Positions 44,477 to 52,641 of a stretch of DNA of 64,000 nt are shown here, one piece after another. Position numbers and translations under genes: made by a program. Source of the DNA: Lacustribacter sp964460315. Lineage in GTDB: Bacteria; Pseudomonadota; Gammaproteobacteria; Burkholderiales; Burkholderiaceae_A. The stretch lies in NCBI GenBank assembly GCA_964460315.1, contig CAYWPQ010000004.1:1-64000 (forward strand). Direction: 5' to 3'. The notes under the pieces are model-generated. The model was not told the origin of the DNA. It did no database searches and saw only the letters and a list, made by a program, of their open reading frames with translations. Position 1 is the stretch's first letter. Every line of letters starts with the position of its first letter.

Positions 44477-45082
44477 TTAACGCAACAAGAGCAAAACAGG
44501 AAGGCCAAGAGCACAGACAAGGATCGCGATATAGATCTGCGTCGCAACGCGAGTGAATCGCATCGCTGGATCAAGCTCATCAAGTTTCGAATATTTTCTG
44601 GCCTGCCATGCGGGAATCAGCGCACTGACCACCCAAAAGGCCGAAGGCGGAAGGGCCATGACGATGGTTGCACCAGCGGTCACCGCTGAGGCGGCGTAGA
44701 TCGCGAGTACCGCGAACTTCGTCATGCCAATCACAGGCACTCGACCAAGCCAGCTTCCCGCATAAATAAGGCCAAGACCCATCGCAGCCGCAATGCCCGC
44801 GGCACTCGGTGGTCCCAGGGTGATGGCCGCTTCGGATGCGAGTACAAGCGCGCTGGTGGCCACCAAAACGGCAGCGGCAAATTGAAATTCTCCGAGCCAC
44901 TCGGCCTCCGATGAGGTTCGACGAGCGAGCCATCGTCTGACGAGGACAACCGTGCCTATGGCGACCAATAAGGGGGCCAAAAGATATTCCAGCCGAATGA
45001 CGGCAAGGTCGACTCCGGCGAGCAGCCCCACCGCTGCGCCAATCGCAACCGCGATCACCGTGAGGGCCAGGCCAGCGAACAC
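44477..45082 (-). CDS. Unrecognised membrane protein
   Basis: I do not recognise this 201-aa protein. It starts with GTG 45082, 2 nt after the aspS stop, and ends 15 nt before nudB, so it sits inside their operon. About six hydrophobic segments are visible, near residues 1-20, 30-48, 67-85, 93-110, 119-143 and 178-200. They are broken by the polar stretch RRWLARRTSSEAEW and by a basic loop PAWQARKYSKLDELD. The final helix after MRFTRVATQIYI loosely recalls the end of UbiA/MenA-type prenyltransferases, but their aspartate motifs are absent, so no function is claimed. Confidence 0.6.
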   Translation of the reverse strand: MFAGLALTVIAVAIGAAVGLLAGVDLAVIRLEYLLAPLLVAIGTVVLVRRWLARRTSSEAEWLGEFQFAAAVLVATSALVLASEAAITLGPPSAAGIAAAMGLGLIYAGSWLGRVPVIGMTKFAVLAIYAASAVTAGATIVMALPPSAFWVVSALIPAWQARKYSKLDELDPAMRFTRVATQIYIAILVCALGLPVLLLLR

Positions 45083-45084
45083 GT

Positions 45085-46881
45085 CTATCCCGAGATTTTT
45101 GGTGCTTCGCGCAGACGAATATGGAGCTCTCGAAGCTGCTTCTCATCCACCGCCGAGGGCGCTTGAGTAAGAAGACACTGAGCACGCTGCGTCTTCGGAA
45201 ATGCAATGACATCGCGAATGCTTTCGGCACCCGACATCAGGGTCACGATTCGATCAAGACCAAAGGCAATACCACCGTGAGGAGGTGCGCCATATTGAAG
45301 GGCGTCGAGCAAAAAGCCAAATTTTGCGGCGGCTTCTTCGGGCCCGATCTTCAGGGCGCGGAACACCTTGCTCTGAACCTCTTCGCGGTGAATACGAACC
45401 GACCCGCCGCCAAGTTCCCATCCGTTCAGAACCATGTCGTAGGCCTTGGCCACACACTGGCCAGGGTCAGTGTTCATGAGGTTTTCATGGCCGTCCTTCG
45501 GGGCGGTAAAGGGGTGGTGCACCGCCACCCAACGATCGTCCTCTTCGTCATGCTCGAACATGGGGAAGTCGACCACCCAAAGCGCCTGCCAGCCGGCCTG
45601 AAAGAGCCCATGCTGCTTGGCGAATTCACTGTGACCAATCTTGAGCCGCAGCGCACCCATCGCATCATTGGTGACCTTCGCCTTATCGGCACCGAAGAAG
45701 ATCAGGTCGCCATCTTGTGCACCCGATCGGTCGAGAATGGCGGCAATCGATTCGTCATGGAGATTTTTAATGATGGGTGACTGAAGGCCGTCGCGGCCTT
45801 TGGCGCGCTCGTTGACCTTGATCCAGGCCAGCCCCTTGGCGCCATAGATTTTGACGAACTCGGTGTAGGCGTCAATCTCGCCTCGGCTGATGGCCGCACC
45901 ACCCGGAACACGCAGTCCTACCACGCGGCCCTTCGGATGGTTCGCGGGCTCGGAGAAGACTTTGAAGTCCACCGTTTTCATGGCGTCGGTCAGTTCCGTG
46001 AATTCAAGCTTGACGCGAAGATCAGGCTTGTCCGAGCCAAAGCGATGCATGGCTTCCGCATAGGTCATGACCGGGAACTGATCGGCCAGCGAGATCTGGA
46101 TGGTCGTTTCAAAGACATGACGAATCATGCGTTCGAAGAGATCGCGAATCTGCTGCTCACTAAGAAAGGAAGTTTCGCAATCGATCTGAGTGAATTCGGG
46201 CTGTCGATCCGCGCGCAGATCCTCGTCGCGAAAGCATTTGGTGATCTGATAGTAACGATCAAAACCCGCCACCATCAAGAGTTGCTTAAACAACTGAGGC
46301 GACTGAGGCAATGCAAAAAACTGCCCCGCATTCACTCGCGAAGGAACAAGGTAATCACGAGCACCCTCGGGGGTGGATTTGGTCAGCATGGGTGTTTCGA
46401 TGTCGACAAAACCCTGTGCATCCAGATAGCGGCGAACTTCCATGGCTACCCGGTAACGCAGCATCAGATTCTTTTGCATCATCGGCCGGCGAAGGTCCAG
46501 AACCCGATGGGTCAAACGGGTGGTCTCCGAAAGGTTGTCGTCATCGAGTTGAAAGGGTGGTGTGACCGAGGGGTTGAGCACTTCGATCTCATGGCAGAGC
46601 ACCTCGATCTCGCCGCTCTTGAGGTTGGCATTGATGGTGCCCTCGGGGCGCTTTCGAACCAAGCCCTTGATTTGGATGCAGAACTCATTGCGTAGGGTTT
46701 CCGCCGTTTTAAACATCTCGGGCCGATCAGGGTCGCAGACGACCTGGGCCAAGCCCTCGCGGTCACGAAGATCAATGAAAATCACACCGCCATGATCACG
46801 GCGGCGATGGACCCAGCCGCAGAGTGTCACGGTTTGGCCAAGTTGCTCAGCGCAGACTGAGCCAGCATATTGAGATCGCAT
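45085..46881 (-). CDS. aspS: Aspartyl-tRNA synthetase (predicted non-discriminating)
   Basis: Class IIb synthetase charging tRNA-Asp, 598 aa, with the bacterial GAD insertion. The N-terminal anticodon-binding domain holds CGWVHRRRDHGGVIFIDLRD. Motif 2 is in FRDEDLRADRQPEFTQIDCE and motif 3 in GIAFGLDRIVTLM. His30 and Gly81 correspond to the His/Gly pair that makes the Pseudomonas enzyme also accept tRNA-Asn, whereas discriminating enzymes have other residues there. Asp-tRNA-Asn would then need GatCAB. It follows DUF502 by 8 nt. Confidence 0.95.
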   Translation of the reverse strand: MRSQYAGSVCAEQLGQTVTLCGWVHRRRDHGGVIFIDLRDREGLAQVVCDPDRPEMFKTAETLRNEFCIQIKGLVRKRPEGTINANLKSGEIEVLCHEIEVLNPSVTPPFQLDDDNLSETTRLTHRVLDLRRPMMQKNLMLRYRVAMEVRRYLDAQGFVDIETPMLTKSTPEGARDYLVPSRVNAGQFFALPQSPQLFKQLLMVAGFDRYYQITKCFRDEDLRADRQPEFTQIDCETSFLSEQQIRDLFERMIRHVFETTIQISLADQFPVMTYAEAMHRFGSDKPDLRVKLEFTELTDAMKTVDFKVFSEPANHPKGRVVGLRVPGGAAISRGEIDAYTEFVKIYGAKGLAWIKVNERAKGRDGLQSPIIKNLHDESIAAILDRSGAQDGDLIFFGADKAKVTNDAMGALRLKIGHSEFAKQHGLFQAGWQALWVVDFPMFEHDEEDDRWVAVHHPFTAPKDGHENLMNTDPGQCVAKAYDMVLNGWELGGGSVRIHREEVQSKVFRALKIGPEEAAAKFGFLLDALQYGAPPHGGIAFGLDRIVTLMSGAESIRDVIAFPKTQRAQCLLTQAPSAVDEKQLRELHIRLREAPKISG

Positions 46882-46889
46882 AACAGTTC

Positions 46890-47540
46890 CTATTTAGACT
46901 TCACAACGCGGGGCGCTACCGTGCCCATGCTTACAACATATTTCAGAGCCGCATCCACCGGAATATCCAACTCAACAATTTCGGCCCTGGGCATCATCAG
47001 AAAAAAACCTGAGGTGGGATTGGGCGTGGTGGGCACATAGATCGACACGGAATCAGTCGGCAGGTATCCGACCACCTGCTGCGCTGGGGTTCCTGTGACA
47101 AAGCCGATGGTCCATGACCCATGCCGCGGGTATTGAACGAGTACGGCCTGGCGAAAAGCTTGGCCATTGGGTGCAAGAATGGTGTCACTCACCTGCTTGA
47201 CCGACGAATAGATGGAGCGCACTAACGGAATTCGCCGCATCAGCGCTTCCCAGAATTCAACCAGCTTTTGGCCAATGAGGTTGGCGGCAAGAAAGCCCGT
47301 GACGAGAATTAGGGCAACCACAACAAGGACCCCAAACCCCGGAATGTGGACGCCGAAAAGCACCTCAGAACGCAAGGCGATGGGCAGCACACTGTCCAGA
47401 GCATCAAAGATCCAGGTGATCACCCAGATGGTGATGGACAGCGGTGCCCAGAGAATCAGGCCCGCAAGAAAGTAACGTTTAAAGTGCGTTTGAACAGCCA
47501 TGGATTTGGGTTGCGATTGAGGTTGCGATTCAGGCTGCAT
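46890..47540 (-). CDS. DUF502 family membrane protein
   Basis: A membrane protein (216 aa from ATG 47540) of the DUF502 family, function unknown. It has two strong membrane segments, FLAGLILWAPLSITIWVITW and FGVLVVVALILVTGFLAANL, then a conserved cytoplasmic or periplasmic domain (PLVRSIYSSVKQVSDTIL; VGYLPTDSVSIYVPTTPNPT). ATG 47540 overlaps fmdB by 11 nt, but the first residues are a QP-rich repeat, so ATG 47501 (MAVQTHFKRYF) is an equally good start. It precedes aspS by 8 nt, as in most betaproteobacteria. Confidence 0.85.
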   Translation of the reverse strand: MQPESQPQSQPKSMAVQTHFKRYFLAGLILWAPLSITIWVITWIFDALDSVLPIALRSEVLFGVHIPGFGVLVVVALILVTGFLAANLIGQKLVEFWEALMRRIPLVRSIYSSVKQVSDTILAPNGQAFRQAVLVQYPRHGSWTIGFVTGTPAQQVVGYLPTDSVSIYVPTTPNPTSGFFLMMPRAEIVELDIPVDAALKYVVSMGTVAPRVVKSK

Positions 47541-47898
47541 TGGACGACCCGCTCGGGGCCGCTGAACCGCTCGATGCACCACTCGACGGGCTGGCAGCCG
47601 GGGTGGTTGAGCCTGCTGATGTCGCCGTGGAGGGGCCCGATGCGGCCGAACTTGCTGGTGCCGAGCTGGCAACGGCCGACTCAGGCGAGGCCGAACCCGA
47701 GGCGGGCTTTTTGGCGGAATCCCGGAAATCGGTCACATACCAGCCCGTGCCCTTCAGCGCAAAGCCAGCTGCAGTGACCTGTTTGACAAGTTTGGGCTTG
47801 CCGCACTGAGGGCAGTCAACAAGCGGCGGGTCAGAGAGTTTTTGGAGCGCGTCTTTCTGAAAGCCGCACTCTTCACAGCGATAGGCGTAGATGGGCAT
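47530..47898 (-). CDS. FmdB family zinc-ribbon protein
   Basis: A 122-aa protein with an N-terminal FmdB zinc ribbon: MPIYAYRCEECGF and VDCPQCGKPKLV provide two CxxC pairs. Family members are small putative regulators of unknown mechanism. The second half is a low-complexity tail made almost only of Ala, Ser, Pro and Gly, presumably disordered. It heads the run to DUF502 and aspS and overlaps DUF502 by 11 nt. Confidence 0.88.
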   Translation of the reverse strand: MPIYAYRCEECGFQKDALQKLSDPPLVDCPQCGKPKLVKQVTAAGFALKGTGWYVTDFRDSAKKPASGSASPESAVASSAPASSAASGPSTATSAGSTTPAASPSSGASSGSAAPSGSSNAA

Positions 47899-47922
47899 GG
47901 CTCGGTTTCCGTCAAAACGATG

Positions 47923-47942
47923 CGCGCCGCAAAAGCGGCGCG
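47923..47942 (-). terminator. GC-rich hairpin between ssb and fmdB
   Basis: A perfect 8-bp stem (CGCGCCGC with GCGGCGCG) around an AAAA loop. On the minus strand it is followed only by CATCGTTTTGAC, a weak T stretch. It lies 30 nt past the ssb stop and probably ends most ssb messages, possibly incompletely. Confidence 0.55.
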
Positions 47943-47972
47943 ATAAACCGAAATTTTACCTGCTAATCCAGC

Positions 47973-48422
47973 CTAGAAGGGGATGTCGTCGTCAAGCTCG
48001 TCAAAGCCAGAGGCTTTGCCCGCGGGCTTGGAGGCCGCTCTGGAGGCGGCAGGGGCGGACGATGCCGAACCCGCAGGGTCTCCGTCGCCGGCGGAATCGT
48101 CGCGACGGCCACCCACAAATTCGAGTTCCGTAATGCGAGCCCGCAACGAGAAGCCTTGGCCAGAGCCGTCCTTCTTTTCATAGGTTTCAATATGGGGCTC
48201 CGACAAGGTGACAAAAACCTGAGACCCCTTGGAAAGATAAGGCTGAAGCTTTTCGACTCGATCACCCCACATGGCGGCATTGATCCACTGGGTGGGCCTG
48301 CGGCCGTCACTTCCCTTACGGCCGTAATCAAAGGCCAGTGAAATGTCCATGACCGCCTTACCGTCCGGTGTGTAGCGGGCCACGGGCTCGTTTCCAACTC
48401 TTGCAACGCCAACCATTAACAT
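47973..48422 (-). CDS. ssb: Single-stranded DNA-binding protein (divergent)
   Basis: SSB coats single-stranded DNA in replication and repair. The OB-fold shows EPVARYTPDGKAVMDISLAF, TQWINAAMWGDRVEKLQPYL and GSQVFVTLSEPHIETY. A glycine/serine/alanine-rich linker leads to the acidic tip DELDDDIPF that recruits partner proteins. At 149 aa it is shorter than the usual 170-180 aa, and the first strand (MLMVGVARVGNE) lacks the normal SVNKVILVGNLG opening. ATG 48422 has a GAGGAGA ribosome site. It lies beside the MFS gene and near uvrA, the usual ssb position in this group, so it is probably the main SSB despite its divergence. Confidence 0.88.
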   Translation of the reverse strand: MLMVGVARVGNEPVARYTPDGKAVMDISLAFDYGRKGSDGRRPTQWINAAMWGDRVEKLQPYLSKGSQVFVTLSEPHIETYEKKDGSGQGFSLRARITELEFVGGRRDDSAGDGDPAGSASSAPAASRAASKPAGKASGFDELDDDIPF

Positions 48423-48488
48423 CTTTTTCTCCTCAAAAATGCCCGGAATTGGGACCACGGCAAGCATGGCCATGCCGGTTAGAAATAA

Positions 48489-49700
48489 CTATCCCACAAT
48501 TGGCTTAGGTCGGCGCGGACCAATTTCCCGAAGACCGAAAGAAACCACGCCCCAGACCAGGATCATGGCGACACAGGCCAAGTAAACCGCCTGATCGCCA
48601 AAGGCTTTGGCCATGGCGCCGCCCAAAAGACCGCCGGAAAAAAGCCCAAGCGACTGAGTGGTGTTGTAGACCCCAAGCGCAAGGCCGCGATGCTCAGGCG
48701 GGGCCACCCTGGACACCCAAGAAGGCAGGAACGCCTCCAGCAGATTGAAGGAGGTGAAAAACAGAAACAACACCGCTGCCCAGATCCAGAGAATATGCGG
48801 CAATAGGGCAAACCCAAGAATGGCAAGCCCCATCAGGCCAATCGCCGCGAGAAATGCGGGCTTATTTTTGCCGGTGCGCTCGGCCCAAAAAATAGGGGGC
48901 ACCATGGCGGCAAATGACAGCAGCACCACAGGTAGGTAGACCTTCCAGTGCTGGCCAAGCGAAAAGTCCATGTCGATCAGGGCCAAGGGAATCACCACAA
49001 AGATGGCGGTCTGGGTCATGTGAATCATGTAGATTCCAAAGTTCAGGCGCATCAACTGGCCATTGGACAGCACGGTGGCTTTGGCCTGTGCCATTGAATA
49101 ATCGGTGGCCTTGCGCCGCGGTGGCTCGGCCATGCGCAGGACCGGCACCATGGCCGCCATCACCAGACCGCCCGTGAGCCAGAACAGCCCTTCCATGCCT
49201 ACGACCGCGGCCAGCGCGGGCGCAACGATTAATGACAAGGCAAAGGCTAGACCAATCGTGCCGCCAATCAAGGCCATGGCACGGGTGCGAACTTCATCGC
49301 GGGTGGAGTCGGCTAAAAACGCAGTGACTGCCGCTGAGATGGCCCCGGCACCCTGAAGCGCTCGACCCACCGCAAGCCACTCGATGGACGTGGCCATGGC
49401 TGCAACAAAACTACCGGCCGCAAAAATAGCGAGGCCCACCAGAATCACTCGCCGGCGACCGTAACGGTCTGAGGCCATGCCAAACGGAATCTGAAGCATG
49501 GCCTGGGTGAGCCCATACACCCCCACAGCAATTCCAATCCAAATGGGATCGGTGCCGCGCTCAAGCTTTTGGGCCTCGGCAGCAAGAATCGGAAAGACGA
49601 GAAAAAGCCCAAGCATGCGAAGGCCGTAGAGCATCGAGAGCGAAAGACAGGCCCGCCATTCCTCTCGGGTGAATCGAATTTTTGAAGATGCGTTCGTCAT
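48489..49700 (-). CDS. MFS transporter
   Basis: A 12-helix major facilitator superfamily protein of 403 aa. The motif A-like loop PFGMASDRYGRRRVILVG follows the second helix, and WAERTGKNKPAFL is its counterpart in the second half. It resembles drug or metabolite exporters but the substrate cannot be predicted. It lies divergently from uvrA, with 40 bp between start codons, and upstream of ssb by 66 nt. This MFS gene between uvrA and ssb is a conserved feature of Burkholderiales. Confidence 0.9.
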   Translation of the reverse strand: MTNASSKIRFTREEWRACLSLSMLYGLRMLGLFLVFPILAAEAQKLERGTDPIWIGIAVGVYGLTQAMLQIPFGMASDRYGRRRVILVGLAIFAAGSFVAAMATSIEWLAVGRALQGAGAISAAVTAFLADSTRDEVRTRAMALIGGTIGLAFALSLIVAPALAAVVGMEGLFWLTGGLVMAAMVPVLRMAEPPRRKATDYSMAQAKATVLSNGQLMRLNFGIYMIHMTQTAIFVVIPLALIDMDFSLGQHWKVYLPVVLLSFAAMVPPIFWAERTGKNKPAFLAAIGLMGLAILGFALLPHILWIWAAVLFLFFTSFNLLEAFLPSWVSRVAPPEHRGLALGVYNTTQSLGLFSGGLLGGAMAKAFGDQAVYLACVAMILVWGVVSFGLREIGPRRPKPIVG

Positions 49701-49740
49701 GAGTGACGGTTATAGTATTCGATTGGCCAAAAAAGAGACT

Positions 49741-52641
49741 ATGCGAGACGCAATTCAAGCCATTCGGGTCCGCGGCGCACGAACGCACAACCTCAAGAAC
49801 ATTGATATTGATCTGCCCAGGCATCAGCTGGTGGTGATCACAGGGTTGTCGGGCTCAGGCAAGTCGTCGCTCGCTTTTGACACGCTCTATGCCGAAGGCC
49901 AGCGCCGTTATGTGGAATCGCTCTCGGCGTATGCCCGTCAGTTTTTGCAGCTGATGGAAAAGCCCGATGTCGATCTGATCGAAGGCCTGTCGCCCGCCAT
50001 CGCCATTGAACAAAAGGCCACCAGCCACAACCCTCGCTCGACGGTGGGCACGGTCACGGAAATTCATGACTACCTTCGGCTTCTGTTCGCGCGCGCAGGC
50101 GTCCCACACTGCCCAGACCATCCCGAGCACCGACTGGAATCCCAAACCATTTCACAAATGGTCGACCAGATTCTCAGCTGGCCAGAGCAGTCCAAACTGA
50201 CCGTGTTGGCCCCGGTGCTTTCGCATCGGAAGGGCGAACATCACGACCTGATCAATAGCCTTCGCGCTCAGGGTTTTGTCCGTGTGCGTATTCAAACCGA
50301 GCATCAGCCGCCTCAGCTTGTCGACCTTGATCAGCTGAATGGGCTTTCAAAGAATCAGCGGCACTCGTTGGATGTGGTCATTGATCGGGTGCGCATCAAG
50401 CCCGACATTCAACAGCGTCTTGCCGAGTCCCTGGAAACTGCGCTGAGACTTGGCGAAGGCCGAGCCCTGATCATTTGTGAGCCCGAATCAACCCAAGACA
50501 TGGAGCTCCGGGAACATGTTTTTTCTACCCAATTCGCCTGCCCAAGCTGTGGCTTTAGCCTGAAAGATCTTGAGCCGCAGCTCTTTTCTTTCAACAGCCC
50601 CAGCGGTGCCTGCGAGGCCTGTGACGGGCTGGGTTCGGTTGAATTTTTTGATCCCAAACGGGTGGTGCAGTTTCCTCACCTCAGCCTGGGCTCGGGGGCC
50701 ATTCGTGGATGGGACAGCCGGAACGCGTTTTACTTTCAGCTTTTACAGAGCCTGGCCGCACACTATCAATTTGATCTCGAGACCCCCTTCGAGGCCTTGC
50801 CTGAATCGATTCAGAATGTGCTGCTGCATGGGTCGGGCGACGAGGTCATTGCGCTGCGCTATCCCGGGGACCGAGGCAAGCTGGTGGTGAAGCAGCATCC
50901 CTTCGAAGGAATCTTGCCCAATATGGAGCGGCGCTATGCCGAGACCGATTCGGTGGCGGTGAAAGAGGAGCTTGGCCGCTACCGCAACACCCAACCGTGC
51001 CCCAGCTGCGCAGGCACAAGGCTCAAGCGTGAGGCCAGATTTGTGCGGGTGGGTCTTCCGGGCCAAGACATTGATCTGCCAAGCCTGATGCATCTGCCGC
51101 TTCGCGAAGCCTCTCACCGGCTGAAGTCACTTGAACTTCCTGGAATGAAAGCGGCGATTGGCGAAAAAATCCTTGCCGAAGTCACCGCTAGGCTTGGCTT
51201 TCTGATTAACGTTGGGCTTGACTACCTCACCCTCGATCGCCCAGCAGCGACGCTCTCTGGCGGTGAAGGCCAACGAATTCGGCTGGCCAGTCAGATTGGT
51301 GCAGGGCTGTCGGGCGTGATGTATGTCTTGGATGAACCCTCCATCGGGCTTCATCAACGTGACAACGATCGCCTGCTCAACACCCTGCGTAGCCTTCGCG
51401 ATCTTGGCAACACCGTGATCGTGGTGGAACATGATGAAGACGCCATTCTCAGTGCCGACTATGTGGTTGATATGGGGCCCGGCGCGGGTGTGCATGGCGG
51501 GCAGGTGGTGGCCCAAGGTAGCCCTCGTGACATTTTGAACCACGCCGATTCGCTCACTGGTCAATACCTTTCGGGGCGAGAGTCCATCGCGATTCCCAAA
51601 CGTCACCCGCCCACCCAAGGCAAGGTGCTCAAACTGATGGGCGCCTGCGGCAACAACCTAAAACAGGTCAGCATTGAGATTCCTTGTGGACTGATGGTCT
51701 GTGTCACCGGCGTATCCGGTTCAGGGAAGTCCACGCTCATTAACGACACTCTTTACACCGCCGCTGCAAAGCGCATCTATGGCTCGAGTGCCGAGCCTGC
51801 AGCGCATGACAGTATTGAAGGCCTTGAATTGTTCGACAAGGTCATCAACGTGGACCAAAGCCCCATTGGCCGAACCCCACGCAGCAATCCCGCCACCTAC
51901 ACCGGCCTCTTCACTCCCATTCGGGAACTCTTTGCACAGACCACCACGGCACGAGAGCGAGGCTATGACGCTGGACGTTTTTCATTCAATGTCAAAGGCG
52001 GGCGATGTGAAGCCTGCCAGGGCGACGGGCTGGTCAAGGTGGAGATGCATTTTCTTCCGGACGTCTATGTGCCCTGCGATGTCTGTCACGGCCTGCGTTA
52101 CAACCGTGAGACCCTTGATGTCCGGTTTCGAGGAAAAAATATTGCCGAGGTGCTTGATCTCACCATTGAGCAGGCGATGGAATTTTTCCGTGCGGTTCCT
52201 AACGTTGCGCGCAGGCTTCAGACGCTTTTGGATGTTGGCCTTGGCTACATCAAGCTTGGCCAGAGTGCGACCACCCTTTCTGGGGGTGAGGCCCAACGGG
52301 TCAAGCTTTCGCAAGAGCTCTCGAAGCGCGACACTGGCCGAACGCTCTACATCCTTGATGAACCCACGACCGGTCTACACTTCCATGACATCAAACTCTT
52401 GCTGAAGGTTTTGCATACCCTTCGAGACGCAGGCAACACGCTGGTCATCATTGAACACAATCTGGATGTGATCAAAACAGCCGACTGGGTCATTGACATG
52501 GGGCCTGAGGGGGGCGACCTGGGCGGCACCCTGGTTGCCTGTGGCACGCCCGAATCCGTGGCGCAATGCGAGGCAAGCCACACCGGCCGTTACCTAGCGA
52601 AGGTGCTACGCGCGACGGGCGCGAGCCGAACTAAAAACTAA
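49741..52641 (+). CDS. uvrA: Excinuclease ABC subunit A
   Basis: Damage-recognition ATPase of nucleotide excision repair, working with UvrB. It has two ABC ATPase modules. The first has Walker A TGLSGSGKSS and signature LSGGEGQRIRLASQ; the second has GVSGSGKSTLIND and LSGGEAQRVKLSQ. Two cysteine clusters supply zinc: CPSCG with CEACDG, and CEACQG with CDVCHG. The length from ATG 49741 is 966 aa. A frame open from 49669 would add 24 residues that overlap the divergent MFS start and is not supported. A TATAGT box lies at 49710-49715. I saw no convincing LexA box. It overlaps the convergent phosphatase gene by 11 nt. Confidence 0.97.
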   Translation: MRDAIQAIRVRGARTHNLKNIDIDLPRHQLVVITGLSGSGKSSLAFDTLYAEGQRRYVESLSAYARQFLQLMEKPDVDLIEGLSPAIAIEQKATSHNPRSTVGTVTEIHDYLRLLFARAGVPHCPDHPEHRLESQTISQMVDQILSWPEQSKLTVLAPVLSHRKGEHHDLINSLRAQGFVRVRIQTEHQPPQLVDLDQLNGLSKNQRHSLDVVIDRVRIKPDIQQRLAESLETALRLGEGRALIICEPESTQDMELREHVFSTQFACPSCGFSLKDLEPQLFSFNSPSGACEACDGLGSVEFFDPKRVVQFPHLSLGSGAIRGWDSRNAFYFQLLQSLAAHYQFDLETPFEALPESIQNVLLHGSGDEVIALRYPGDRGKLVVKQHPFEGILPNMERRYAETDSVAVKEELGRYRNTQPCPSCAGTRLKREARFVRVGLPGQDIDLPSLMHLPLREASHRLKSLELPGMKAAIGEKILAEVTARLGFLINVGLDYLTLDRPAATLSGGEGQRIRLASQIGAGLSGVMYVLDEPSIGLHQRDNDRLLNTLRSLRDLGNTVIVVEHDEDAILSADYVVDMGPGAGVHGGQVVAQGSPRDILNHADSLTGQYLSGRESIAIPKRHPPTQGKVLKLMGACGNNLKQVSIEIPCGLMVCVTGVSGSGKSTLINDTLYTAAAKRIYGSSAEPAAHDSIEGLELFDKVINVDQSPIGRTPRSNPATYTGLFTPIRELFAQTTTARERGYDAGRFSFNVKGGRCEACQGDGLVKVEMHFLPDVYVPCDVCHGLRYNRETLDVRFRGKNIAEVLDLTIEQAMEFFRAVPNVARRLQTLLDVGLGYIKLGQSATTLSGGEAQRVKLSQELSKRDTGRTLYILDEPTTGLHFHDIKLLLKVLHTLRDAGNTLVIIEHNLDVIKTADWVIDMGPEGGDLGGTLVACGTPESVAQCEASHTGRYLAKVLRATGASRTKN

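Noticed and set aside
45937..46695. 252-codon open frame antisense to aspS
   Set aside because: Overlaps conserved AspRS motifs and shows no protein-like features.
49701..49740. A LexA (SOS) box upstream of uvrA
   Set aside because: No CTG-N10-CAG-like sequence is visible in the short intergenic region, only a TATAGT box.
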